Translations under genes and position numbers: made by a program
Notes under the pieces: generated by a model
What the model saw: the letters and a program-made list of their open reading frames with translations, nothing else
What the model was told of the DNA's origin: nothing
The model's database searches: none
Shown here: positions 11,300 through 23,124 of the stretch, piece by piece
Layout of the letters: the number at the start of each line of letters is the position of its first letter
Position numbering within the stretch: position 1 is the stretch's first letter
Origin: Antedon mediterranea
Lineage: Eukaryota > Echinodermata > Crinoidea > Comatulida > Antedonidae
NCBI RefSeq assembly: GCF_964355755.1
Contig: NC_092677.1
Span: 13,042,601 to 13,106,600 of the forward strand
DNA: 64,000 bases
Direction of reading: 5' to 3'

Positions 11300-14200
11300 T
11301 AGGGTGGCAGCTGGCTTGGTGTATTCTCGGCCTCAGCCTCTGTGACCAGTTGACTCATTTTAGTGAGGTCCATACATTTGGCCATTGACACCAGACAGCG
11401 CCAGTTGCCGGGTGGTTGATTGGCACAATACAAAACCCCTCCGGCGGTTCACCCTCTATTGCTGACTGTAGTTCGTTCATCATCTCCACATTACTTACGT
11501 CGATGTTCTCTTTGTGAGGTCCAACGGCCTTCTCCTTGCTTAGGCGAGATACCAGATTGTCCAGGGTGGCGTCGGGCTGGCCCAGAATCTCCTTGGTCCA
11601 TTTCTGGAGTTTGGTCCTCGTTTTTCCGTTTGGTCGACGGGTACTGGAAACATGGTGGAGTGTTGACCCCACACATGCCTCCTGATGGTATGCATGAATT
11701 CAGGTGAGATGATCGGCTCTTGCTCTCGGGCTCGGTCGGGGGCCACCTCCATCTGGGCAGCGGCTTCAGTAGCTGCTGTGGGAGTCGGTGTTGTGGTGCA
11801 CGGGGTCTCAAGGAGTAACCACCGTGCATTCTCTTGCTTCCTGCTGGACAGGGGCCGGCATTCTCCATCCACCTTTTGTTTGTGGCGCCACAATCAACCA
11901 AAAGCAATAAAAACAAGCCAATGATAAATGACTGTCAGTTGGCTGGCTATTGTCTAGCACATACCTTATCCCCACGAGCATATGGGCGGGTGAGAACACG
12001 GAGGTTGTCCCTTTTCTGTGTCCAAGCATTAGAATGTTGGGGGTGTGCCCAGTTGAGCGGTTGACCGTTGCCCGAAGGGCTCCGTTTAGCTGTGGTAAGA
12101 ACACATCCCAGTGTCTTTATTGCTTGCCTACGAAACATCTTACGGCATCCATCAACGTCAGGTTGTACCGTTCCACAAGGCCATTGGCTGCTGGTCGATA
12201 GCTGGTAGTCCGGGTCCGGGATCTACTAAACTTTACATAAAGCATTAAACAATTCACTGTCGAAATTACTCCCTTCATCAGAGTGGAGCTGCAAAGGCAT
12301 GCCGAAGCTAGAGAAATAGTCCCCTACCACTGCTCGTGCCATTACCGCCACTGCCTGACAAGGGAGTGGGCTGGCTTCAACCCATTTGGTAAATCGGTCC
12401 ACCATCATTAAAACATAAGCATTGCCCCGGCGGCTTCTAGGTAACGGCTCAAGGAAATCGATATGTACTCACTCCATGAGTGCTCCCACATGAAATTAGG
12501 GTTGCACAGTTCACAGGTTGATACATACCTTTCGATGTCACTGGACATACCGTACCAGAAGAACTTTTCCTTCAGCCGAAGGGAGGTTGTGGTATAGTTG
12601 CAAAGCGGAAAAAAAATTCATCACAGGTGTACGGCTGCGTCAAAACAGGAAGTTGGACCAAGGCATTTTTGAAAGATTCAAAAGCTGGTCCTCCCTCACA
12701 TGTACAACAGCACTGCAAGGTCGAAGCATTGGTCAATAAACTCCCTGTGGTAGTTCGCCAAGCCGAGAAACAAGCCTCTTGACATCAGTGTCGGACACTG
12801 CCAGAGTGTTGTCACCAACGATGCATCCAAGGAATTCTACTTGTTTCTGAAAGAAAGCATGCTTTTTGGGTTTTAATTTAAGGTTGGCATTCTTAAATCC
12901 CAGGACTGTGGCTAAATTGTTTAGATGGTCCTCAAAGGGGTGTTACGAAACCTAAGACCACGAAAGCTAAGACCCCCTAAGACCTAAGATCACGAAAGCT
13001 AAGACCCAAGACCTAAGATTACAAATATTTATCTTTCGCACCTGCCTTGTATTTTCACTCCCAACATTTATTCTGAATACCACACCTTAGAACTGGCACT
13101 TTCATGAAAAAGAATCACATAAAAAGTAACAAATACATTTTTAAATTGATGATTTTACAGACGTTTTTCTCGCACACAAAATGACTAGCCTACAGTACAG
13201 TAGGCCTACCCCATGTTCAATGTTTTTGTTTCTATGGAACGTCAAAAGAGCAAAAATTATATAGAGGGCTGAAAACTCTGTGGAGTCCATCTACAGTGTG
13301 GATGGAAAAATGTAAAATTAAAATTGTAATGATAATAGTATAATCATGCAAGTACGAAGAAATAAATACTGGCAAATAAATTTTAATTTAAAAATCATGA
13401 TAAGCTTTTTTGTTTCTTTTTCTTATTATTGTTGCTCTTTTGGCGCTCCATAGAAACAAAAACATTGAGCATGGGGAGCTCGAGGAGTTACAGTATACAA
13501 AGAAACACGTCTGTTAAATCATCAATTTAAAGAATTTATTTATTTGTTTTTATGTGTTTCTCCTTCTGAAAGTACTTATAAGTCCTAATTTTAAAGTGTG
13601 GTATTTAGGATAAAGTTAGTCAACAAATTTGGAGTCAAAATACAAGAAAGGCAGGTGCGTAAGAAAAACATCCTCTGAACCAACACAATGGAGTAAATAT
13701 ATACCAACAAACAACCCGTCAAGTTTGTTTGTTGTAAAGAAAAAATATACATTTACTCAACGGGCGAAAATAATGTGAGTTTAATCTATGTTTTGCGGTA
13801 GTATTAAATTATATTTATGGTAATAAATGAAACCTACTGTGTTTAAAATTATGTATGGATAAACAAGTATTGTTTTTAAGCTGTAGTATATCTTAGAATT
13901 TGTAATCTTAGGTCTTGGGTCATAGCTTTCGTGATCTTAGGTCTTAGGGGGTCTTAGCTTTCGTGGTCTTAGGTTTCGTGACACCCGGTCCTCAAAGGTC
14001 TTGCCTAGCACGACGATATCGTCAAAGGAAGGCTAGAACCGTGTCCCACACTAACCCTCTTATAGGATTAATCCCATGGCACGGGAGAAAGTGACAGTGG
14101 TTTTCCTCCACTGATTGGGTCCACTCCGCAGCACCTTGGCCCGGTTCCTGACATTCATAGCACACTCTCAGGGTGAGGCTGTATACTGTCTACCCGGCGA

Positions 14201-14760
14201 TGGTGGTGCTGTAGGTGGTACTTGCAATGTAGTTAATAGGCTGTCGAATCTGGTCGCCAGCAGGCTGACATTGGCCTTCAACTGGTCATTAGCTGGTCGA
14301 CTTTGTTTGAGTTTGATGTCCAGTTGACCCACTTGACGTTCGACCGCCTCCGTTCGCCCTTCCAGGTGATCAGGGTGGCTTGGGGTCGGCCACGATCTTT
14401 TTGATCCGTCCTATCAATCCCTAGGAACGGCAGGCTTCCGAGCAAACCCTTCCCGTACCTACCTACCTGCCTGCCGAACCTCTATCCTCCCCCAAGGTGG
14501 TTTGGTTTTGATGAAGGATGTATTGTCCAGCTTCGGCATCCAGACAGCCTACACGACAGCTCTCTGGTGTATCCAATCCCTGGGTAATTCTCGGAAAGCT
14601 TTCCTCGTCGCCCCACTCCTCCATGGACTCTCATGCCACCGCCGTATCCAACTTCACTTGCAAGACCTCAGGTAGTTCCTCAGCCTTGAAGTGGTCGTCG
14701 AAATCCAGACGCATATCCGGAGAGAGAGTGGGAGGAGTATCTCAATATCCCAGTACATCC
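11300..14760 (-). pseudogene. Gypsy gag-pol remnant
   Basis: Integrase core signature at 12226-12408: MVDRFTKWVEASPLP, then FGMPLQLHSDEGSNFDSELF (the second catalytic aspartate lies in HSDEG). Downstream are LPQLNGALRATVNRSTGHTP and NILMLGHRK, the usual integrase C-terminal string. The RT palm appears as DDIVVLGKTFEDH just above 13987 with a one-base shift before DD, and it continues below 12937 as LNNLATVLGFKNANLKLKP and VEFLGCIVGD. The coding frame is broken in several places, so no functional product is expected. Confidence 0.8.
12938..13986. mobile_element. Non-autonomous MULE-type DNA transposon with long TIRs
   Basis: Terminal inverted repeats of about 80 bp start with GGGTGTYACGAAACCTAAGA and contain repeated CTAAGACC/CGAAAGCTAAG words. 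The outer about 40 bp match except for one base, and both arms end near AATCTTAGGTCTTGG on the right. The element is flanked by an 11-bp direct repeat GGTCCTCAAAG at 12927-12937 and 13987-13997, a length typical of Mutator-like elements. An inner inverted repeat (about 13035-13260 against 13420-13650) surrounds an AT-rich centre. No coding capacity is seen. It lies inside the Gypsy RT, so it inserted after that element. Confidence 0.9.
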
Positions 14761-15366
14761 TTGTCCCCCCCCCCCCTTCCTTGGCTCTCTCAATTAGCTT
14801 CGTTATCATCTACCTAACCCAACATCATACGAAAAGTAATGTTGGTCAAATCTATGCCCTCCGGCAGAGTCCCCATTTGTGGGAGTTAAGCTGACCTCCC
14901 TTGCTAGGTTTCAAGAATACACAGGTATGTCACAGCATTACGTGTAGCAACAAACCCTTAGCCTCGGATTCCGTGTAAAATCAATCCATTTTGTGAACTT
15001 TATTTTTCCTACCCCCTTTATATCCCCTATATTGTGTAGGGAGATATTCCAGTGCCGCTCTCCAGTTTATTAGTTTCTGGGTGCACGGAATTGTGAAAGC
15101 GCAGCGGGATATTTGATCCATTGTCGTGCCTTGACGAACTCTATGCTAACAATTAAGTAACTTGGCATCTAGAATTTACGTTTTTGCACGCAGCGCAAAT
15201 CTTGTAAATCGCTGAGTGATTAATATGATTAATACAAGGAGTGGCTTACCTGCTTTGAGGGGCTGCTCTCCTTGCTCGTCATATAGGTCACACGTTGGCA
15301 CAATAATGAGATAATAATAAGATCCGGCAGCACACTATACAAGAGAACGCAACGTAGCTCAAAGCA

Positions 15367-15557
15367 TGTAAGGGATTCCGTTCCTTTGTTGTGTCTGCAC
15401 GGATTAATCCGGGTTACAGGGACTGATACCTAGCTTTAATAGGTAGTAGTTGCAGTATTATCGGTGATCAAAACACATGTGTACATCAATCAGTAATCAA
15501 ATCCAAAGAGACTGCTCCGCTCTTAGTGGACAGCTCACATGACCTTGTGTCACGCTG
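15367..15557 (-). repeat. Long terminal repeat, right copy
   Basis: Partner of the copy at 10884-11073; since the element is on the minus strand this is its 5' LTR. Shared words include CCGTTCCTTTGTTGTGTCTG and GGTGATCAAAACACA. Confidence 0.75.
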
Positions 15558-15762
15558 GGAGGCTCAACCATTATTCAGTTTAGGTTAGGCCTAAAGACAG
15601 GCCTATTTTATAGGCTATATATTAGGCCTATGCAGTAGTATAAGCTATATATAGACTTGTGTAGTATTGTCTATTTTTCTAATTTAACAACTCCCTTTTT
15701 GCAATTATTAGGACCAAAATACAAATTCAACATACTTTTTTTAATTGTACAATTTTTTTTTA
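15558..15762. promoter_or_regulatory. Putative upstream region of the sialyltransferase gene
   Basis: About 200 bp between the Gypsy element and the first coding exon, with several TAGGCCTA-like words. A T-rich tract ending in TTTTTTTTTAG at 15762 looks like a splice acceptor. The ATG exon is therefore probably preceded by a 5' UTR exon, which would lie upstream of or within the transposon block. No core promoter is recognised. Confidence 0.35.
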
Positions 15763-15807
15763 GTACTGTGCAACTTTTTCCACCTTTTACTGGTCACACA
15801 TGATGCG

Positions 15808-18800
15808 ATGCTAGAGAAAAAAAGACTGTGTCGGTGTGCTGTACTAATAGGTTTTGTATGCCTTGGTATCGTCGTGGTTACAAACATCTTCTTTATTCAC
15901 CCTGAAGTTGGTATTAATTCTTTACCAAAAAGTGAAGAACATGGTAGGTTTAAATTGAAGGTAGTTAGCTAAAAGTGGGTAGAAAAATTGATATTGTTAA
16001 GCTCTGATTCTGAGTGTCTACACTATGAAACTTTATGTAACAAAAAAAATATGATGTGCCCAAATATGGACATGCTGATGTCATATCACTACCATATTTG
16101 GGCACATCACACTTTTTTGCCCACATAGTTTGATAGTGTAGACAGAGCTTTACACAATTTGATGCTTCTTTTGGTGGTTCTAGAAATAAATGGAAATATA
16201 AACTAAACTTCTAGGTGGAACAAAAATATAATGCTTTAAACCCAGAAGGCAACCACACCTGGATATGGACAGATATTTAATTGGCTAGGACTTCAGTCTC
16301 ATGAATTTTAAATGAACCTTAGCAACATAACAATTTTTTTTTCTCTTGATCTATTTCAGGAGAGCGAATATGGGAACAACGACTAATTGAAAAAGAATCA
16401 GAAGTGAACCACCAAGATTTAATCAGGTACGAAAAACTTACAACCTCTGCCCCCAAAATATTAAATATTAAATTACCCAAGGACTACAGGTACAAGCATG
16501 CTGCCCAACTGCTTGCACCCTAAAAACATTAATTAATAAATTATCAAACGTCTAAAAAATCCACATAAATATGTACTTGTTCTAAGCCTATTTAACTAAT
16601 TTGATTGATGTACAGTACCTTTATAAAATGTTAAATGTATTAATTACTGGTCCTCAAGTTTAACTTAAAACTGAGAAAATTCGGATTAGACCCTCTACTG
16701 ACCCACGGCAGCCAGCAGTGCAGCGCCTACCAGATCAGCACACCGGGAGACGATCCCCTACTCTTTTCGAATAGTGTACTAAGTTCTTTAACATGCATCA
16801 TAACAGATATTTCTATATAATTCTCTATATAGTTCTCCTTTCAGTAAAGCTCTGTTTACACTATCAAAATATATGACAACAAAATGTGATGCAGTATGGA
16901 CATGATGAATAATCATATCACTACCATTGGGCATATTATTACCATATTTGGGCACATCACACTTTTTAAACTAGTTTGATAGTGTAGACAGAGCTTAAAT
17001 TTTTAAATGCAAAGTCGAGTCCATTGTTGCCTTGTGGGATATATTGTGCAGCCTGTTTACATTTTTTTCTCTATAATTTGTCAAATATTTCAGGCAGGAA
17101 TTGTTAGAACAAAGCTCAACATGTTCACCAAATAAAGCAAGAAATAGATTATTTAATCTTTTTGGAGATACAAAGTAAGCAACTTATTATTAATTACTTG
17201 GCAATATTTTATTTTGCCAAGCATAGTACTTTGTGTGTTTATCAGCACGATAGCGCCTACAATTTTAAAGTAATCATTCTGAATTTTTCCGTGTAAATAG
17301 GTATCTTACAGAACATTGATTTTCAGGAAAATTGATATATTCGTCACGGCACAAAAGCTTATTATAAATTATAATAAAATCTGACTTACCTGTATCTTAT
17401 ACAAGATATTAAATTTCACACCCTTTGCATTGTTTATCATGGACCGAAATATCAATTAGTGAGCCCTCTCTCGCCGAATACAATTTTTTCTGATATATTT
17501 TGCCAAGTACTTCACTTAGTTTCTGAGTGCTTTCATTTCATTTATTATTTTCATGTATAGAGTATCACGGTGCTGACGTCACGACGGTAGGTGGCGCTGC
17601 GTGATTGCTAGCGCAACCAAAAATGCGTTTAGCCTGCCTGAGTGACTCCAAGGTCACCAATGGTTTGGAATAGGCTTATTCAAGTAGTCATTTTAAAACT
17701 TTTTTTTTTTGTATAATCTATTTATTCTTCAACTACAGTTTCAGTTTAAAAAAATCAAGCTAAGATACATAATTTGATAGAAATACAATTATTTACTGTT
17801 TATCAACATAGTAGCGCTGAACGCATTTTTTGGTTGGCTAGCAACCATTCAGCGCCCTCTATCATTTCGACGTTACACCGTGATACTCTATACTGTATAT
17901 GTAACTGAAGCCTGGATACACAATTTGATGAGAATTAGGTAGTGGGATACAGTACTGTACTTTGATTGTATTAATAATGATGGACATTTTTCCACTAAAT
18001 ATAGTGGGTGGGATTATTTACTCAGACATGGGATTATACTCGGTCATACAGTATACACGTGTTATTATTGTATGTATTGCATTTTATACAATTGCTTGTA
18101 CATTTTTATTTTTAATCATACAGTATAATTTAAAGGATTGAACATTATTTCTATAATATATTCAATATATTTTATTGTATTTAGAATATAATACTCTTAT
18201 TTTACTAATTACAGGTTTGATCTTTCAATGAAAATATTTTTAGATGAAAAATATAACGACACAGAAGAAAATGTAAGGTACCCACCACCTTTTGGTATGA
18301 AAGGAGCAGGTAAAGGCATTAATACGTTCAATCCATTTTGCACTGCATTCTATTATCTTCACTATTTCATCCCTTTCCATCCAGTTCTCCATACTGTATA
18401 TTATACCTCTTTCACACCAAAACTCCGGGAGTGATCTCCAGGACACTCCTGGATTTATGACCATTCAAAACATCGAGAAACTCTTGAGATCCCCTTTCAC
18501 ACCAACCTAGCAACACCAGGGCTTATAAAATAAATTGTAAATGTCGCCCTTTATGTTGTTTGTTTACATAGCGATGATCATTAGAATATTATTTTAATTG
18601 AAAATATATTTAATTTGATAATTATTTGCAAAAGTCTCAGAGGTCATATAATGTTTTATTGATACTACTTAATATTTTCTAGACCCGCTATATATTTTTT
18701 ACAAATATTTAAAGTATTTTGAAATAATACTAAAGCAATGAGTGATCGTCATAAAAAGTCCAGGGTTCAATCCTGATAGTGTACCATGATTGTAAATGAG

Positions 18801-21800
18801 ACATTATTTAGAAGTATGCTACCATTAAATAAACGAATTGTTTTTTATGCATGAAATAAAAAAAAATGACTAAACATTTAAACAAATTTGTTTTTCATTT
18901 TAGAAGCAAATTTGGATAAAGTATTCAAAATTATAACAGAGAGAGGCGTTCCATACAATATAGCAAAGTAAGTGGAACCCAGAATAATAAATACATTTAT
19001 TTTGTTAACATACATTGTTTATTGCAGTTATTGCCTTTATGTCTACATTGAAATAAACTATAGTTATAAATTGCTGCAGTAAAACTAATGTAGTTACTGC
19101 AGTAACTGCTGTATGACATGATCCTAAATAAAATCCTTTTTTTTTGTATATATATTGTGTTTGATTATTTTTTTAAATATTACGAACTTGTATAAAACCA
19201 ATCACTGTTGATTGAATGAGTTGTACTTTGCATCAGTCTTGTGTCTAAATGAAGTTTATATATATCATGTACGCCCATAACATGATCTATAAAAAGAAAA
19301 AATAATATTTTATTATAATTCAACAAATTCAAATGTTGCATTAAAAGTGTTTTAATTATTTATTATTATTATTATTTGAGTGTACACATACTGAATGTAA
19401 ATAAAATAAATTATGTAGATAAAAATAGAATTTAATATTAAAAAAAATTTTCTTGCAGAAAAGCTTGCCGACGTTGTATAGTTGTAGGCAATGGAGGCAT
19501 TCTTTCAAAAAGAAAATTAGGTCAAGTTATTGATAATTATGATGTTGTAATTAGGTAAGTGCAATTAATTAGATGTTTTACACAACTATTCAACGAAAAA
19601 TATATAAATTTCTCCTAATTTTTTAGATAAATCATGAATGATTCCACCGAACTTCCGAGTTAAAATAACTATAGTAAGACATTTAATGAATAGGCAAACT
19701 GCCTTAAAATGTGACATGTTTCGAGAAGCTATTCTCATCATCAGAACAGAAAACAACACCTAGAGTACTTATATACCAATAGGACAGGTTATATGTAAAT
19801 GAGTAAGTAATTAGTATGATAAAACAACAAGGAACATACAATCATATGGCAAGCGTGCCGCCAAATTATAGATTTGTTTGTTCAAGGAAGGTTTACTCCA
19901 CGGGATGTGATCATAAGTTTGAAAGCAGAATCCGCAAAATCCAGAACAGTGAAGCATTCCGCATTAGCGAGGGCCTTACACCGTTCTCCAATTTTTTTCT
20001 AATCAAAGAAACTGAACATTTTTTTATTTATTTAAAAACATATTTATACACTAGGATAAAAAAACATATCAGGTACAGATATTGTACCTCTTACATATGG
20101 TCTAGTTTTTTTTAGAGCGATACGACAACCTGAGCTTGTCAGATAAAAAAAAGTCGGTAAAAAAAAATGCCCTCTACCCAGTTGCATAAGTGAATAGAGG
20201 TTACATACCTGTTATCCACTGCGACTTCTACAATGACTCAACCACCTGACCATGGCTGAGTTTGATATTTTAATTTTATAACAATTGCTTGCCATCAGGG
20301 AACTATATTTCAATAGTGTGACAAAATACTAAAGCTCTGTCTACACTCTTAATCTTTATGTGATGTGCCCATATATGGACATGATGATGTCATATTACTA
20401 CCATATTTAAGCATATCACTACCATATTTGGGCATATAACATTTTTTAACAAGTTTTATAGTGTAGACACCTTAATTTTTTATTTTTTTGCTAGAATGAA
20501 TGATGCTCCTCTTGATAAATATAAAGTAGATGTAGGAGGTAAAACAACGTTTCGTTTTATGTATCCAGAGGGCGCTTATGTAGCACCAGGAAGTTATCAC
20601 AAGAACTCAACTATAGTGTTTATGACTTTTAAGCCCTTAGATTTACAATGGCTTGAAACAATGCTAAACAAAGAAAAATTAGTGAGTAATAACTCTTTTA
20701 TATCTTTTTATTTTCTTTATATTTTTATTTATTTTAAGACAAAATAAATAATAATAAAAACAAAAATAATATTGGGGTTAACTTATAACCTATATCATTA
20801 AATGATTCCACATCTTAGAGTCAGTTGTTCCCATTAATTTATCAAAATCATATAGACGATCTAAAGCTAATTGAAATGCTTTTTTGGCCTAAATAAGAAT
20901 GTACATCTCTCTGAAATTTCAGTCAGGAAATCAGAGTTCATGTTTGATATTGTTAAAAAAAAATAGGTGGCGCTAGTGAATTTTACGTTCAGAATTACAG
21001 TAATGTTCTTAGGTTTTTTTTTGTACATGAAAAATAGAGAAATAAAGTGCTATTTAACGATTGCATACTATTGCACACCATGTGACCCACAATCGTCCAG
21101 TGAAATGACAGGAATTTATTTATCTGTTATATAATAACAAATATTTGATAATTTGTTATATTTTTCAGAAATCAACTAAAGGATTTTGGAAGAAAATACC
21201 GATGTTGCTTCCGAAAACTGCAAGTCAAGTTAGAATTTTTAACCCATCCATTATTCAAGAATTAGCATTTGATATTCTAAAGCTTCCAATTAACAAAGGA
21301 ATTATGAAAAAGGTATTATACTCTATTTGCTATTTTAAATTGTATTATAATTCTTCCAAACCTGATTAGAAACTAACACTATAATGAGAGATGTTTCAAA
21401 ATGGGCAATGGGTTTGGTAATGGGCAACTAACTAAAGGCAGGCGCTTATTACATAAAAAGGAGGCCTAGCTACCCGACCCAGTAGATATTCTACTTGTTG
21501 TTGGCTATGGAATATAACAGATATCGCCTATTATATCGGTAAAACATAAGATTTTACATTTCCTCGGGAATGATAATTTTTTTTTAATATCATTCCCACA
21601 GGGATTTCAAATCTTATATTTAGCCTCTATCTCTAAGCAGGCAATATCTGTATAATATCTTATCTTTTTTTTTCTGTTAGAATGTGCCAACAACTGGAGC
21701 TCTTGCCATAATGTTTTCACTTCGTTTCTGCGATGAGATCGCCCTCGCCGGTTTTGGTTACAATCTTAAAGATCCTAATTCTAAACTGCATTATTATGAT

Positions 21801-21929
21801 AATAACAAAGTGAAGATAATCGCAAAGTCCTGGACTCATAACATAAGTGACGAACAAAAATTTCTTAGAGCATTGGCACAGTTTGGAGTTATACATGATA
21901 TTACCGGCGGCTTGTTACAGAAGAAGTGA
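15808..21929 (+). CDS. ST3GAL5: ST3Gal-family sialyltransferase, closest to ST3GAL5 (GM3 synthase)
   Basis: Complete nine-exon gene: 15808-15943, 16360-16426, 17094-17174, 18215-18309, 18904-18967, 19459-19554, 20495-20681, 21169-21312, 21681-21929. All junctions keep frame, giving 372 residues. It is a Golgi type II enzyme (GT29) that transfers sialic acid from CMP-Neu5Ac to a terminal galactose. Visible: a short basic N-terminus and signal anchor (about residues 10-28); a stem; sialylmotif L from [19 protein letters not shown] through NYDVVIRMNDAP; sialylmotif [20 protein letters not shown] then IALAGFGY; motif III HYYD; and motif VS HNISDE (H-x4-E). The L and S cysteines that form the conserved disulphide are present. 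The [19 protein letters not shown] and GFGYNLKDP stretches resemble ST3GAL5 most, pointing to lactosylceramide as acceptor (inference; ST3GAL3/4/6 not excluded). The start is the first in-frame ATG before the anchor. The introns carry four MITEs. Confidence 0.9.
15999..16150. mobile_element. MITE, GCTCTGTCTACACTATC family, copy 1
   Basis: About 150 bp with imperfect TIRs (GCTCTG...GTCTACACTAT at left, TTTGATAGTGTAGACAGAGC at right) and the family core CCATATTTGGGCACATCACA. It sits in intron 1 of the sialyltransferase gene. Confidence 0.85.
16680..16800. repeat. Probable dispersed-repeat fragment
   Basis: A GC-richer island in intron 2 containing GGGAGACGATCCCCTACTCT and GTTCTTTAACATGC, wording I associate with a widespread invertebrate repeat. 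Only one copy is in the window, so this is weak. Confidence 0.3.
16846..16997. mobile_element. MITE, GCTCTGTCTACACTATC family, copy 2
   Basis: About 150 bp in intron 2 of the sialyltransferase gene. TIRs GCTCTGTTTACACTATCAAA and TTTGATAGTGTAGACAGAGC, with the same internal CCATATTTGGGCACATCACA core as copy 1. Confidence 0.88.
17200..17272 (+). repeat. Dispersed repeat, copy in ST3GAL intron 3
   Basis: About 75 bp (ACTTGGCAATATTTTATTTT ... GATAGCGCCTACAATTTTAA) matching the reverse complement of 46205-46287. It is probably one end of a small TIR element, since a matching TTGCCAAGTA occurs near 17498. Confidence 0.55.
17555..17893. mobile_element. MITE with TATAGAGTATCACGGTG inverted repeats
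   Basis: 339 bp in intron 3. The left end GTATAGAGTATCACGGTG pairs perfectly with the right end CACCGTGATACTCTATAC, and subterminal words also pair (AACCAAAAATGCGTTTAGC against GAACGCATTTTTTGGTTG). Ends at TA suggest a TA target site, as in Tc1/mariner-type MITEs. Confidence 0.85.
19660..20000. repeat. Possible retroelement fragment in ST3GAL intron 6
   Basis: Contains GACATGTTTCGAGAAGCTAT and CTCATCATCAGAAC, a phrase typical of 3' regions of repeated retroelements in invertebrates, followed by a short open frame (19816-20115) without recognisable domain. Assignment is tentative. Confidence 0.3.
20331..20472. mobile_element. MITE, GCTCTGTCTACACTATC family, copy 3
   Basis: About 142 bp in intron 6, ending about 22 bp before the acceptor of exon 7 (20495). 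Left TIR AAAGCTCTGTCTACACT; right end TTTATAGTGTAGACACCTT is more decayed. The element abuts the polypyrimidine tract of a coding exon. Confidence 0.82.
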
Positions 21930-23028
21930 TGATTGTACTTAATAATTTTACCTATCTTATTTGCACATGAGGCTGTGTTTTTTTTTTCTTTTAGAAAGCA
22001 CAAAAATATTTTTTTAATTATACAGTAGTATTTAATACATATTTAAAGACCCATTCTCTACAATGTTTTACATTTTGTAAAAATAATGCATATATATTTA
22101 AAAACATAAAACAAGGTCATTCCTTAACGTACGTTTTATGGTAAATTATGATAAAAGAAAGAGACAATGCATTACTAATGTCCTCTCTCGTGGACGGTCT
22201 TTAGGACTAGCCAGCTAGCTGGTAAACAGCAGTAACTTACGAACATCGTACGCTAGCTATAGGCCTAGCCTGAAGTTGCTAGTCCCGTTAATTTCACCTA
22301 TTCTGCACTGTGTATGTAGTAACAGTGTGTATACTGTATATACTTAGACACAAAATTTTATTTGCTTCAGGTCACAATGGCATAATAGTTTTTCTGTGCG
22401 CAATATTCTAACATATGACGTGCATGTGGTGTTTGCGCTGCGGATAACCTAACTCGTCCATAGTGACGAGTTCAAATCTAGTTCTTTCTGTTTTTGCCAG
22501 ATTCTGTTAATGGTAAAACTAACATTGGTTATTATTAATAATATTAAGCTATTTATCTACTGTTTAGTAACCCAGAATCTTATAAGATATATCGTCTCTG
22601 AAAATTATCCCAATTAATACAGATTTATTACAGGTTATGAAATGTCAACAAACTTACAAACAAATTTGCATCAACTGTTATTGACAGTATTGAACATTTA
22701 TTTGTACTCCATGTCATTTTATTCAGTTTTTATTAACTCTAATTAAACAAAGTAGAATATTGTATTTTATTAACATTATATAAATGATGACATAAATATA
22801 TATGTTTTTTTTTTGTAAATATTTTTGAAATGCACTTTTTTTAAATAAAAATTTGTGTAATTCCATCTGTGTGCTAATATTGCATTTTACTTCAGCACTA
22901 GTACATGAATATAAAAAAGAAAATTACAAAAGTCTAGACTTATTATGCAATAATATTGCTTTATATCTGCAGTGTACGTTTTATCATTACTATAGTACAG
23001 GTATTGAATAATGGCCAATTATCGATTG
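21930..23028. other. 3' UTR and flank of the sialyltransferase gene
   Basis: AT-rich. An AATAAA at about 22844 is one candidate polyadenylation signal. No other gene or repeat family is recognised. Confidence 0.45.
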
Positions 23029-23124
23029 TTGAGGGCTAGTGTTGCCCGAAAGCTCTGCTAAGTTGTCTGGCTGTTTTTAGTTTTGAGTTAGCTTTTCGCT
23101 TTTTTTTGTATCTCCATTGAGATC
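23029..23124. repeat. Fragment of foldback-type dispersed repeat
   Basis: Contains GGGCTAGTGTTGCCCGAAAG and TGTATCTCCATTGAGATCCA, which recur (partly inverted) at 35600-36060 and 51540-52140. It marks the left edge of the satellite array. Confidence 0.65.

Larger units (their letters stand above)
10884..15557 (-). mobile_element. Decayed Ty3/Gypsy LTR retrotransposon with nested insertion
   Basis: Two similar LTRs enclose gag-pol remnants on the minus strand. In order: a gag-like acidic region (about 14500-14760), a partial CCHC zinc knuckle (CYECQEPG, about 14150), a reverse transcriptase fragment (about 14040 to 12780), an RNase H-like stretch (EGGPAFESFKNALVQLPVL, about 12690), and an integrase core (12226-12408) with its C-terminal part (to about 11950). 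The zinc knuckle runs almost directly into the RT palm, so protease and the 5' part of RT are deleted. Stops and frameshifts are frequent. The region is notably less AT-rich than its surroundings. A 1.05-kb DNA transposon splits the RT. Confidence 0.85.

Noticed and set aside
11194-12201. Plus-strand open frames over the Gypsy region
   Set aside because: They are shadows of the minus-strand gag-pol remnant, which shows the integrase and RT signatures.
19816-20115. 99-residue plus-strand open frame in ST3GAL intron 6
   Set aside because: No domain recognised, and it sits in probable repeat sequence between two confirmed exons.
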